Assembly: GCA_018806915.1 (NCBI GenBank)
Contig: JAGKQI010000100.1
Span: 1,612,001-1,676,000 of the forward strand
Reading direction: 5' to 3'
DNA length: 64,000 nt
DNA from: Phytophthora colocasiae
Lineage: Eukaryota > Oomycota > Peronosporomycetes > Peronosporales > Peronosporaceae
Positions 1 through 9,828 of the stretch are shown here, in pieces; position 1 is the first letter of the stretch; every line of letters begins with the position of its first letter. Made by a program: the position numbers and the translations under genes. The notes below the pieces were generated by a model that was not told the DNA's origin, searched no databases, and saw nothing but the letters and a program-made list of their open reading frames with translations.

Positions 1-536
1 AAGATCACGGTAAGTGTCGGATGCTGCTATTTGCTTGATAGTATTGTTACTGACTGTGTGTTTTCACTTTTGTTTTACAGTCACTGGGAGTGACGGTGAC
101 AGCGCACGGTATCACGCCTCAGTCCGTTTTGGTGGGCATGGAGACTGGCCAGATCTTTAAGTTGGCTCGCAACTTTATTGATCCGCGTCAGCCGGAGAAG
201 CCGCTCACGCCTGAGGAACAGGCTGAAGGTCTGATGATGTACTCACCTCTGGTGCCCGTGTACAACCGTCCGCAAGCCATGCTGACGTACAACCAGACAG
301 TAGAGAACCTGAAGGGCATCAGCACAGCGTCTGCAGAGCTCGAGTCCACCACGTTGGTGTTCGCACACGGCCTCGACATGTTCTACGTACGCATGACACC
401 TGCCAAGTCGTTCGACCTGCTTCCGTCCGACTTCAACCACGAGATGCTGATCCTGTTGTGTCTGACGTTCCTCGCGGTGACCTTCGTCACCAAGGCTCTG
501 GCGCAACGTAAGGCCCTCAAGACGGCGTGGCAGTAA
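1..536 (+). CDS. EMC1: ER membrane protein complex subunit 1 (3' end only)
   Basis: The 5' part lies outside the window. Visible exons are 1..9 and 81..536; the intron 10..80 starts GTAAGT and ends TTTTACAG. The translated C-terminus has the EMC1 tail: LGVTVTAHGIT, a YNQTV stretch, LESTTLVFAHGLD, then a single hydrophobic helix (about 20 residues) and a basic end that closes KALKTAWQ. EMC1 is the large ER-membrane subunit of the EMC, which inserts tail-anchored and multipass proteins; its luminal part holds beta-propellers and the final helix anchors it. It converges on the OSBP gene with a gap of about 120 bp. Identification rests on the conserved C-terminal block and is firm; the length cannot be judged. 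Confidence 0.9.
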
Positions 537-659
537 GGCAGTAAGCTTCCATTTAGTACAGGCAGGACAAGACTAAACACGAACCGTACGCTTGCTTCTG
601 GTTGTTGCTCTTACCGCTGCTCCTACAACACAAATCGTAAGTCTAAACTCGTTTCTCAA

Positions 660-3599
660 CTAATGACCAGCCGAACTGCGGAAGGACCAGTGGTTGGGAC
701 GTCGGCCGTCCAGACGCGCCTTGCGGTCCGCACGCTGCAGCACCTCCAGCTTCACCTTCCACTCTTGTGATTCGTCCAAGTCGCCTGCAGCCAGGTAGTG
801 CAAGTCCTCACGGTGCCTGGAGTCAGACGCCAGGATCTTGTCCTCAGGGAACGGCACCATGTAGCCGCTCTGGAACTTGTTGATGCTCCAGTACGTTTTG
901 TTGCCAAAGACGAGGTCGTGCAGCCACGAGCCGGAGACATCGCAGATCTCACGTGGAGGAGACACAGAAGTATCCAAAATCACACCACGCAGAGAGTCAG
1001 TAGGGGTTTTAGAGCTCGAGAACATGCCACCCATACCCGACTTGGCATCCGGATTGAGACGCAGTTCACACTGGAGCCGGTTCTTCTTGTCTTCAAACAT
1101 CATGTTGCCCATGATGTCTACCGTTCGATCCCCCCAAAGCAGGCCACCGATCTGCAAGTAAGGCAAGTTGTACTCGATAGTCGTTCCAGGGAGGCCTTCA
1201 GCGTCAGGGAACGTAACGCGCACAGGTCCCTTGTTGGTGTTGAGCATAGCGTTCGACTTGACGCTCATACTGGCATGCCAAAGCACGAAACCGGCAATCG
1301 AGTACTTCTCACCCGTGAACTGGAAGTTACTGATAGGCGGGTGGTGGCTCGTGTGTTCACAGCTTACGTCAGTGCCGTCGTTCAGCGTGGACTGGAACGT
1401 TTCACCCAGGATCGGGTTGAAAGGCTTCAACTGTCCGATACTGTGATGCAGTCCAGCCACAGCGAAGGTCACCACGTATTTGAATCGCTCCAACGCGTCG
1501 TTCTGTGCATGTGCGACGTTTAGGAACGTCGGCGCGTACAGCATCAAGTCGCACACTCGTTCGAGATTCGTGCGAGGCTCGAAAATACGCACAGGCAACG
1601 ACAGGCTCACGGCTGACTTGCCTTCCAGGATCTTCGCTCCTGCAGATTTGATCACATCCTTCACCACACCGCCCTGCTTCTTAGCGATTTCCTTGTCGAT
1701 CAACTTCAGACCACCGCTCGGAAGCGGCATCATGCCACGCATGTACGTCTTCGGGTGGAAGATCGCAGAGGATTCACCGTCTACAATGTCTCCTAGACCG
1801 CTTGCTTCGCTAGTGTCTTCGTAACCGACGCTACGAGTTTCAAACTCACCTTCACCATCCTCGTCGAGGCCACCACCAAATCCAAGTTCCGATCCACACA
1901 AATGTGCCTGGTTCACGTACTCGCTTAGGACGGATACGCAGTCCAGACGAGAAAGCAAGAAGCTTTGGCGCGTGGTAGGTGACAGCCACCCCTTCATGTC
2001 CAGGTCGGTAATGTAGGTGGCCAACGTAGCGTGGCCCGAATCAACTGGTTCGAGCAACCAGCCACTCAATCCAACGTGAGCGCGCACAACGCCAGAAACA
2101 ACCGGTTTGAGCTCGTTAACGACAGACTTCTCAAGGATAAGTGCCACCGACTGACCCAACTCATCCACCGACTTGTCGTCGCTTGAGTCCTGCGAATCAG
2201 GCGCAGCAGACTCACGTACATGACGAAGGATGACGAGATCACGCGGTGTGGTCAAAGCGCTGTAGTCGATGCTACTCACGATACCACCGACAGCTGCAGC
2301 GTAAACCATCGCGGTCAGTAGTGCTTCCCAAGACGTGGCGCCAGAGAGGAATGCTGCACACAACGCACACGCTGCAGCTGCCACATGAGGAGCCACAATT
2401 GGCTTTGTTTGTTGGATCTGAGCAAAGCTTCCACTTGACAAATGCACGAGATCCGTCGCGTCATCGAAGGTGGCAACGTGAGACGATTGCGGGAAATGCA
2501 CGTCCCATTCAGCTCTGCGCGCATGGTCAGCCAGTAGAATCGCCACTACTTCTGAAGATACAGGGAGCACCACACTAGCGCGTGCGTACTGCTTACCAGA
2601 GCTTGAATCTGTTCCAATGCTGCGTAAAACACCATTCACTGCGCCAATAGGTCGAAAAACGACGTGATTGCGGATCGAAGAAGAAGATCCCGTCGCACTG
2701 TGGCCACACAGCAGCGCCTCCAGCACATCTAAGCCATGCGAAAGCTCGTTCTCCAGTGAAATCGTCGTAGGTAGTCGCTGAGTCTTCGTACGGTGAACAC
2801 GGTGGTGCTGTATGGGCTGTGTATTGCTGCTTGAGCTGGTAACCGCCGACGGAGCCGATGTCATCCTTGTAGCACGCTTGCCTTCCCCATTCGATGTTGA
2901 ACTGCCTGTACTGGAACTTCCCACAGCCGAAGAAGCGGACTTTAACGTAGTTGTACGTGCCTGTGACGGTCCCAGGGAGGCTGCGCGTTTTAAATGCGCG
3001 CGAGTATCTTCATCATCTGATGACGACGGGAGTCTCTGAGCCTGCGTCCTGGTATGTTGCCTTGTCCTGTTACTGGAACTCTGCGATGACGAGGCTGCAT
3101 TTGAATCAGTAGCTGCTCTACCATTATTAACACGAGCCACGGCCACTCGAAGAACATCAAGCCACTGAGTGACCACGATCCCTTCTTCAGCTGACAGGCA
3201 GTACATAATGCCCGTGGCAGGGTCAGTCAGGTAGATCCGTGGCGAGTTCCACGTCTCACTTAGACCTCCATCCTGCACAGTGCATCCCTCCAAAGGGATC
3301 ACAGCATTAGGCTTGCGGTCCTTCCTGGAAATGTAGTAGGATAATGTACGTCCATCACAGACAAACCAACGGCGTTTCCAGCCTTTGAGTCTCTGTCCTT
3401 TCTTCTGTAAGAAGCCTTCCTTCATGTAAGTCGGGTCGTAGTCTGGCATGGACTCAACAGGTACGCGTTCAGGCCACTATACACAATGAAAAAAAAAAAT
3501 TAGGGTTTGAATTAGGGTTTGCAACCAAAACAGTCCACGCCTTACGTCATTGTTCACAAGGTCATTGAAGCGCTGTTGCGCGTCTTGAAGCGCCTGCAT
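660..3599 (-). CDS. oxysterol-binding protein with PH, START-like and ORD modules
   Basis: Exons 3599..3546 and 3476..660 (intron 3545..3477, GTAAG...ATAG) give about 956 aa. The reading frame stays open across the splice; if the gene starts instead at ATG 3449 the protein is 929 aa. Counting from ATG 3449: a PH domain at about 7-108 (KRRWFVCDG), a Ser-rich linker, a START-like region at about 265-510, and a sterol-binding ORD at about 605-929 with the OSBP signature EHTSHHPPISNF near 698. OSBPs move sterols and phosphoinositides between membranes at contact sites. A hydrophobic, Ala-rich stretch (about 352-392) interrupts the START-like region and could be a membrane segment. No ATG lies in frame upstream of 3599 before a stop. 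The PH and ORD calls are firm; the START call is inferred from pattern. Confidence 0.88.
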
Positions 3600-4156
3600 G
3601 GCTCGGTCTCGCTTGCGCTCGCGAGCCGCGTCGCCCTGCGCACTGTGGAGTCGCTGATCCTTCGTCTTTGGCGTCTGCGCCCGGTCAAGTGCCCGCTCCG
3701 GTGCGTCTAGAGCCTCAATCCGAGGTCTGGACACACGTGCGAGGGGGTGAAAGAGGCGAAATGGAGCTGTAGAGAGCTACAAGATGCTTCCCAAGTCTGT
3801 GCCACGTGCAGAGTGAGGGGAAAAAAAAAACCAGCCGGTGAAGAACTGTCCGGTGTCAAGTGTCCCGTTGTTGATAGAGATGATAGACATGCGTGTCACT
3901 TTGTGATTGGACACAGGGAAGGATGACAACCCCTAAAGTTGCAACCTACGAAACTCAAGACACACTTGAAGCCCCTGAACTTGCAACGACATCCGCGAAG
4001 AGACACTAAAAAGCCAAAGCTAAAACTTTACCGTCGAGTCGCGTCCGGGATACTACAACAGCCGACGCGCTCGTAGCCGCAAAGCGCTTGCCTTCATCTC
4101 CTGCTGGACGTGTATCCTTTTCCACTGACGTGTCGACACCAGAGACGAGCCAAAAC
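3600..4156. other. divergent promoter region, OSBP / MYCBP
   Basis: This gap separates the outward-facing OSBP and MYCBP genes and should hold both promoters and 5' UTRs. It contains an A-run near 3821-3830. I see no further gene. The part next to OSBP stays open in the OSBP frame but has no ATG. Confidence 0.5.
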
Positions 4157-4593
4157 ATGAGCACTGCCACGTATCAGGTCCGTCCTACAATTCCTGTCCT
4201 AAAATGATACTTGTATAAGTTCTCTTTTAGTCCTAACAATGCCTCCCAAATTGCAGACACCCGACTCGAAGAAGGAGGAGTTTCGGAAATATCTGGAGAA
4301 AAGTGGCGTTGTTGATGCATTGACAAAAGTGCTGGTGGGACTCTATGAGGAATCGGACAAACCTCCGAACGCCGTGGATTACGTCAAGCGCTTCATGGGA
4401 GCTCCAACAGGCATCGATGTTGATGCACTACGAGCTGAGAACGAAGAGCTTAAGAAGAAGAACGCAGAACTCATCAAGACCGTCGAGGAGCTTAACAAAC
4501 GCGTAAGTAACCCGAACCATGGAGTGTCAATTAAACTGACCTACACTTTTGCGGTGACAGCTCACGACAGAGGAGGAAGAGGAAGAAGCTTAA
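4157..4593 (+). CDS. MYCBP: MYCBP/AMY-1-like small coiled-coil protein
   Basis: Best model: exons 4157..4177, 4257..4502 and 4561..4593, giving 99 aa (human MYCBP is about 103). The block KKEEFRKYLEKSGVVDALTK, then LVGLYEES and a C-terminal coiled coil (ENEELKKKNAEL), is the MYCBP family hallmark; the protein ends in an acidic run. I chose the start at 4157 because 4231-4256 looks like a branch site and acceptor (CCTAAC...TTGCAG), which puts the ATG at 4239 inside an intron, and because the spliced N-terminus resembles the family better. The alternative start at 4239 would give 98 aa. In animals the protein binds c-MYC and AKAPs and is found in cilia; its role in oomycetes is unknown. It converges on the TPR-prefoldin gene. 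Confidence 0.85.
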
Positions 4594-4740
4594 CTTCATG
4601 TCCAAGATTAAAGGCTGCTGCATTGCTGGTAGCTGGCAAGCGGTCCCGTATCTATTAGTCACCCGATTGGAATTACCCCATGACCGCTGAAACGAATCAA
4701 CTATCACATTCCATGCACTACTGTAGTTGCTTGTTTGGAT

Positions 4741-5645
4741 TTAAGTGCATTGCGCCAACAGCTCCGTGATGTTGTCCTGCACAGACTGCTTCTGACGGTT
4801 GAGGTAGTTCTTGCGGGCCTCGAGCGACGACACTTGCTCATCCACGTTCTTCTCCTCGCTCTTCATCGCAGCAGCGTTCTCGTTACGGTCAGTTTGCAGG
4901 AACATCTTACCAATGCTTCGGTACGTGTTTGTTCCTTCAGGCAGGTCTGCCACTTCGCGCTCAACGAGTGCCAGACGCTTCTTCTGCCTGGCGTAAGCCT
5001 GTAACTTGGACTCGATCTGTTCTAGCTCTCGCTGGATCTTCTGGAACTGTGGCTGGAGCTCCTGCAATTCCTTCGCAATGTGCATTGGCACTTGACGCCC
5101 TCCCTGGGTTGGTGTTGCAGAGCTTTTGGGCGCCATCTCCTGATTCAGCTGACGTAGCAGCTTCTTGATCCCAGGGACCTTCTCCGGTTCATTGGCCGTG
5201 CTTTGAGCTGTCTTAAGCGTCTCAATAGCTTCCTTCTTGCGGCCCAACTGCTGCTGAGCATTGGCCAGACGGTGATAACCCTTGGCGAACTTGGGGTTCC
5301 GCTTCACACATTCCTGTGCGTCCTTTTCAGCCTGATCCCAGTTTCCAACAGCTCCATAGGCGGCACTGCGGTTCGAATAGTACACGAAATTTTCTGGGTC
5401 GAGACGGATAGCCTGTGCACAAGCAACATGTTAATAACAAGAAGTACCCCCATCTCTTTTGTAGTTTAAGACTTACCTCTGAATAGCATTCAATGGCTTT
5501 GTCGAAGTTCTTCTGGTTGAATTCCTCATTTCCAAGGCTGCGGGAGAATACTAGCGGTTAGAAAAGAGCTAAAGAACAGGTGGTCATACAGATATAGACA
5601 CAACGTACGTCTTCTGCGCCTCGGCGGCGTCCTGGATAGAGCTCA
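4741..5645 (-). CDS. TPR-prefoldin (PFDN1-like) fusion co-chaperone
   Basis: Exons 5645..5608, 5537..5477 and 5412..4741 join in frame to 256 aa. Residues about 10-115 form three TPR units of the STI1/SGT type (LGNEEFNQKNFDKAIECYSE, AIRLDPENFVYYSNRSAAY, then FAKGYHRLANAQ). After a linker (SSATPTQGG), residues about 130-256 are a long-short-long coiled coil with prefoldin beta-subunit features, including YRSIGKMFLQT in the turn, as in PFDN1 (GVGRMF). Prefoldin delivers actin and tubulin to the chaperonin, while TPR domains of this type dock Hsp70/Hsp90 tails, so the fusion could link the two systems; that is inference. Donors are GTACG and GTAAG. The fusion is carried inside one 672-nt exon, so it is not a gene-model artefact. 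Confidence 0.85.
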
Positions 5646-6022
5646 TAGCGATGGATCCCTTGTCACCAAACAAAATGCTTGAGCAAAACTTTTGACCTAT
5701 CGATCAGAATGCATAATTGTACGTAGTCATCATAGTAGGTTCCAATTTATGGCTTCAACTTGAAGGCCCTGAGTCAGGGGGCCCCTGACTACATGTAGCA
5801 CCAGGAACTCAAACGTGAATGATCTCTCAGAAATCAACAACGGTAGAACAGAGAACGTAACAATGATTCATTTCAGACCACACAGACTCCTCAAATACCA
5901 TGCTTTGAAATCAAAGTCATGAAAAAAAAGTTTCGTTCATTGTTAAGTTTGAACCAAAAGTTCTAAGCTCGAACAGAACGAATGCTTTCAAGTAGGTAGC
6001 CTGATACTGTTCCATCACACAT
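5646..6022. other. intergenic between TPR-prefoldin and first Gly/Trp-rich gene
   Basis: It holds the promoter of the minus-strand TPR-prefoldin gene and the 3' flank of the next minus-strand gene. The part at about 5900-6022 recurs, inverted, downstream of the Gly/Trp-rich gene at 6644. No gene is seen. Confidence 0.5.
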
Positions 6023-6277
6023 TTACCAGCCCCAGCCTCCCCAACCACCAAGGCCGCAGCAACCACCCCAGCCTCCGCCCCAGCGTCCACCCCATCCGTA
6101 TCCACCCCAAGGACCTCCCCATCCCCAGAACTCCTTCTTCTTGTTTCCGTCGATAGATTTCCCCGCAGTTGTAGCCGTCTCCACGGGTGAAGCTGCAGCA
6201 CGTAACGCAGGTTGGTCGGCAGCAGCAACGTTCGCGACAGCAATGGCAGCGACAATGGCGAGAGCAGTGATTTTCAT
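6023..6277 (-). CDS. secreted Gly/Trp-rich small protein, copy 1
   Basis: 84 aa, single exon. Residues 1-20 (MKITALAIVAAIAVANVAAA) form a clear cleavable signal peptide. A short linker, DQPALRAAASP, follows, then a KKKEFWGW junction, and the last 35 or so residues are almost only Gly and Trp (GGPWGGYGWGG type) with a single CC pair. Such a tail suggests an aromatic, wall- or surface-associated structural peptide; function is unknown. There are six near-identical copies in the window and this one is paired head to head with copy 2. Unlike the other five copies it has AGKSID where they have AEKSID. Confidence 0.82.
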   Translation of the reverse strand: MKITALAIVAAIAVANVAAADQPALRAAASPVETATTAGKSIDGNKKKEFWGWGGPWGGYGWGGRWGGGWGGCCGLGGWGGWGW

Positions 6278-6643
6278 GGTCTTGAAAGGTTTCTTGGAAG
6301 AAGATAGTAGTTGAGCTACTCAAAGCAGATTGCGTTATGGCTTTTGGTTAGCAAATTCTGAGGTTGTTGTCTATTAGCTTCTATCATTCTTGTTGAGGCC
6401 CGAGTTCACAACTTTACCAGGAAATTCTACCCACCGTCAAAATCATCAATGTCGTAGCAAAATCGACTCTTTGGGCTGGAAAAGCGTTGAATATCGCACA
6501 TAATTGTCAATTGTGCATGATAGATGCAAGTTGATGCATCAGAGTATCACAAGTTTGGCATTTGCTAACCAAAAACCATAACGCAATTTGCTTTGCTTCG
6601 AGTAGCACAACTACTACGCTTCTTCCAGAAACCTATCAAGGCC
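6278..6643. promoter_or_regulatory. bidirectional promoter with mirrored elements, pair 1
   Basis: The 366-bp spacer between divergent copies 1 and 2 is partly palindromic. Each gene has, reading away from its start, AGTAG(T/C)..GAGCTACTC-like sequence followed by a CCATAACGCAAT element and TTTTTGGTTAG, in opposite orientations. The unique centre includes AATTGTCAATTGTG. The same layout occurs in the two other pairs. Confidence 0.6.
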
Positions 6644-6898
6644 ATGAAAATCACTGCTCTCGCCATTGTCGCTGCCATTGCTGTCGCGAACGTTGCTGCT
6701 GCCGACCAACCCGCGTTACGTACTGCAGCTTCACCCGACGAGACGGCTACTACTGCGGAGAAATCTATCGACGGAAACAAGAAGAAGGAGTTCTGGGGAT
6801 GGGGAGGTCCTTGGGGTGGATACGGATGGGGTGGACGCTGGGGCGGAGGCTGGGGTGGTTGCTGCGGCCTTGGTGGCTGGGGAGGCTGGGGCTGGTAA
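6644..6898 (+). CDS. secreted Gly/Trp-rich small protein, copy 2
   Basis: 84 aa; the start ATG at 6644 is chosen because it opens directly into the signal peptide shared by all copies. The domain plan is the same: signal peptide 1-20, an acidic/Ala linker with PDETATTAEKSID, a KKKEFWGW junction, then a Gly/Trp tail ending GGWGW. The encoded protein equals copy 4 at 9574, and the DNA is nearly identical for several hundred bases around it, so the two copies separated recently or are homogenised. The gene is followed by the broken transcription-factor gene at 7241. Confidence 0.82.
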   Translation: MKITALAIVAAIAVANVAAADQPALRTAASPDETATTAEKSIDGNKKKEFWGWGGPWGGYGWGGRWGGGWGGCCGLGGWGGWGW

Positions 6899-7240
6899 AT
6901 GTGTGATGGAACAGTATCAGGCTACCTACTTGAAAGCATTCGTTCCCTTCGAGCTTATAACTTTGGGTTCACGAAAAACTTATCAATGAACGAAACTTTT
7001 TTTCATGACTTTGAAGCATGGTATTTGTGTAGTCTGAAAGGAATCATGGTTATGCTACACGTATTATCCCCAGGTGACACTTCGCCGATAGTTTTCAACT
7101 GATAAAGCCTGCACTTTTGTCACTTTTGATGTTGTCGTTACCAGTAGAGCAACGTCGGACCTGGCGACACAACAACATATCATGTCAACTTCGACCTACA
7201 GCTTGCGCAAGAAGACCTCCACGACAGTCTAGACACGGCC

Positions 7241-8661
7241 ATGCAGGACGAATTGGACCTCATGCCGTTGCCTCCGCTGTCTCCGAGTATGGAGCTTGCG
7301 TTCTCGGAAGCGCTTCAAGATTTATCCGAAATGGAAAAAGTCGAAGAGTCCGTGGTGGTGAAGTTGGAAACGTCGGTAATGCGTCGCGATTGGGTCAAGG
7401 CTGAAGAATGTACGGATTCGATGAACTTGAGGATGGCAACGCCTCCCCCATCAGCTTCGAGGCCGGGGGAGGTAGTTCGTATGAGTCCGTGTGAAAAGAG
7501 TCAAGCGACGTTCAAAGACTCTGCAGAAGCCAAGAGAGCGAGGCGTTCAGGTATTGAGAAGAAATCCAGGCAAAGGAGAAGGAAATGCTTGCACGGATGA
7601 GGGGAAAGGTGAAACAACCTGAAGACGTATACACGGAGATGGTGATGAGGAGTTCCGGTGCGAACCAACAAGGTACAGATGATAGAGGCGCTTCCAGACC
7701 TATTTCCTCCGCTACGATGGATGAGTTACAGCGCAAGTATTCGGAACTGTCACTAATTGCACATGCACTAGAGGAGGATCAAGCTTCTCTTCGGGAGCTG
7801 CTCCAGACTCATGGGAATTTCCAAAAGGCGGTGGGAAAATTATCAGAAGAAAAACAAGCTGAACAAGCGCTTTGGGACAGCGGCATCCCTCCAAGCTCTT
7901 CCTTTACCGTTCCATTTCGCCAGTATTCCGAAGACGAGTGCTTTGCGATCGTACGACAGTCCTACCAAGAGATTGCGCGGTTCCTCGAAGCAGATAATTT
8001 TGAGACTACTGGTGCGAGCTTCATGGGTTGGACAGACAAACGCAAAGTGGATCACGAACTTCAAGCGCTTCAGTTCTGCTTCACGAAGAAATTCCCTTTA
8101 GAATCTGCGGGAGATTTACTATCACAGACGTGGAATATCTTTTCGAACGGTGACAAGATGGCAGCGACGTCCTTCGACAGATCCGTCCGCACTCGCTTTG
8201 AAGTGCTCCAAGTCGTCAATGACAATTTGATCATTATTCGGCGAGACCATAAGATCCCTAGTATGCCGATGACATTTTTCTCGGTCCAGATTATTTTCCG
8301 GCTTCAAACTAATGAAGGTTTCACGATGTGCAGTCGAACAATTCAGGCTCCAGAAATCGAAAATGCTAAGGAGCCTCACGAGTACTTCTACGACGCTTTC
8401 CACTGGTACGCGTTCTTTCATTGCTCATGTTTCGAAATGATATTTTAACGACTGTTGTAATACTCTTGCAGGACTCGCTTCAACCATTTATACGACGAAC
8501 ATGGGAATCCTGCCGGTTATGGAATTGTGGCAGGTGGATCTATCAAAGATCAACACCAGCTGCAGTCTAGGTATTGGCTGTTTGAGCTTATTTGCTCCGT
8601 TTTGCGCTGGGAAAATGCATGTGTTGCGCTCTTATTGCTCAAAATATTTTTGAGCATTTGA
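7241..8661 (+). pseudogene. broken basic-region/START-like transcription factor (copy D)
   Basis: The coding stretch from ATG 7241 matches the intact gene at 30043..31483 almost residue for residue: N-terminal LPPLSPSMELAFSEALQDLS, a basic region with AKRARRSGIEKKSRQRR, coiled coil and START-like region. One base is missing near 7577-7580, inside the basic region, so translation stops at 7598..7600; the correct frame resumes and runs to the conserved FHW block. The family intron is present (8406..8471, GTACG...TTGCAG), followed by the last exon to a stop at 8661. Its end differs from the intact copy (LLLKIFLSI instead of LLLKQF). An Ala to Gly change also sits in the basic region. It is most likely non-functional, unless the deletion is a sequencing error. 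Confidence 0.78.
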
Positions 8662-8960
8662 TTATTACGAGTACGACATCACTTTCAGTAAATACAGCAT
8701 CATGTGCTTGAAGCAAACGATTCCGGATCGAGTAACTTTCATTATGGTTGAACATAATGAGAGTGAACAGAAATGAAAACCACTGAGCAAAGAAACATAC
8801 GACTACGTGATGTGAAACAAATTCCGTTCATTTATCAGTAGTTTTCGTGAAGAGACCATTAACCGAAAAGCCTTTGTGCTGAGACGCGTACTTGCAAGAA
8901 GGCGATCTAGTACTGCTTCGTATAACTAAGAGCGTAGTTGTTAGCCTCACGCCACAACAT
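8662..8960. other. 3' flanks of copy D and Gly/Trp-rich copy 3
   Basis: No gene is seen. It includes a stretch just before 8961, GTTAGCCTCACGCCACAACA, shared with the flanks of copies 5 and 6 but not with copy 1. Confidence 0.5.
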
Positions 8961-9215
8961 TTACCAGCCCCAGCCTCCCCAGCCACCAAGGCCGCAGCAA
9001 CCACCCCAGCCTCCGCCCCAGCGTCCACCCCATCCGTATCCACCCCAAGGTCCTCCCCATCCCCAGAACTCCTTCTTGTTTTTTCCGTCGATAGATTTCT
9101 CCGCAATAGTAGCCGTCTCGTCGGGTGAAGCTGCAGTACGTAACGCGGGTTGGTCAGCAGCAGCAACGTTCGCGACAGCAATGGCAGCTACAATGGCGAG
9201 AGCAGTGATTTTCAT
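8961..9215 (-). CDS. secreted Gly/Trp-rich small protein, copy 3
   Basis: 84 aa from ATG 9215. Signal peptide 1-20 is followed by RTAASPDETATIAEKSID, then GKNKKEFWGW in place of GNKKKEFWGW, and the standard Gly/Trp tail with one CC pair. It is divergent from copy 4. Substitutions lie in the linker; the signal peptide and the tail are invariant, which argues for selection on both or for gene conversion. Confidence 0.82.
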   Translation of the reverse strand: MKITALAIVAAIAVANVAAADQPALRTAASPDETATIAEKSIDGKNKKEFWGWGGPWGGYGWGGRWGGGWGGCCGLGGWGGWGW

Positions 9216-9573
9216 GGTCTTGAAAGGTTTCTTGGAAGAAGATAGTAGTTGTGCTACTCGAAGCAAATTGCGTTATGGCTTTTTGGTTAGAGGTCCTGAG
9301 GTTGTTGTCTATTAGCTCCTATCGTTCTTGTCGAGTTCACAACTTTACCAGGAAATTCTACCCACCGTCAAAATCATCAATGTCGTAGCAAAATCGACTC
9401 TTTGGGATGGAAAAGCGTTGAATATCGCGCATAATTGTCAATTGTGATGATAGATGCAAGTTGATGCATCAGAGTATCACAAGTTTGGCATTTACTAACC
9501 AAAAACCATAACGCAATTTGCTTTGCTTCGAGTAGCACAACTACTACGCTTCTTCCAGAAACCTATCAAGGCC
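9216..9573. promoter_or_regulatory. bidirectional promoter with mirrored elements, pair 2
   Basis: 358-bp spacer with the same inverted CCATAACGCAAT elements and the same central unique sequence (GTCGTAGCAAAATCGACTC) as pairs 1 and 3. Confidence 0.6.
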
Positions 9574-9828
9574 ATGAAAATCACTGCTCTCGCCATTGTC
9601 GCTGCCATTGCTGTCGCGAACGTTGCTGCTGCCGACCAACCCGCGTTACGTACTGCAGCTTCACCCGACGAGACGGCTACTACTGCGGAGAAATCTATCG
9701 ACGGAAACAAGAAGAAGGAGTTCTGGGGATGGGGAGGTCCTTGGGGTGGATACGGATGGGGTGGACGCTGGGGCGGAGGCTGGGGTGGTTGCTGCGGCCT
9801 TGGTGGCTGGGGAGGCTGGGGCTGGTAA
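9574..9828 (+). CDS. secreted Gly/Trp-rich small protein, copy 4
   Basis: 84 aa from ATG 9574, identical in protein sequence to copy 2. Signal peptide, Ala-rich linker and Gly/Trp tail are as described there. Its downstream flank matches that of copy 2 up to about 10196, then changes; no transcription-factor gene follows. Confidence 0.82.
   Translation: MKITALAIVAAIAVANVAAADQPALRTAASPDETATTAEKSIDGNKKKEFWGWGGPWGGYGWGGRWGGGWGGCCGLGGWGGWGW

Larger units (their letters stand above)
6023..7226. repeat. duplicated segment, copy A (gene pair plus 3' flank)
   Basis: This block of two head-to-head Gly/Trp-rich genes, their spacer and about 330 bp of downstream flank recurs at about 8961-10196. From about 6548 onward the two copies are almost identical; both read on through GTCGGACCTGGCGACACAAC. 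They diverge just before the START of the transcription-factor pseudogene at 7241, which is absent from the second copy. Ends are approximate. Confidence 0.75.

Noticed and set aside
4239..4241. ATG 4239 as start of the MYCBP gene
   Set aside because: It overlaps a likely branch site (CCTAAC) 20 bases before TTGCAG; the spliced start at 4157 matches the family better.
6562..6989. Long open frames overlapping the Gly/Trp-rich genes in other phases (also at 8828, 9596, 28570 and 29408)
   Set aside because: They arise from the GGN/TGG-biased repeat; they lack a consistent signal peptide or domain and are conserved only because the DNA is.
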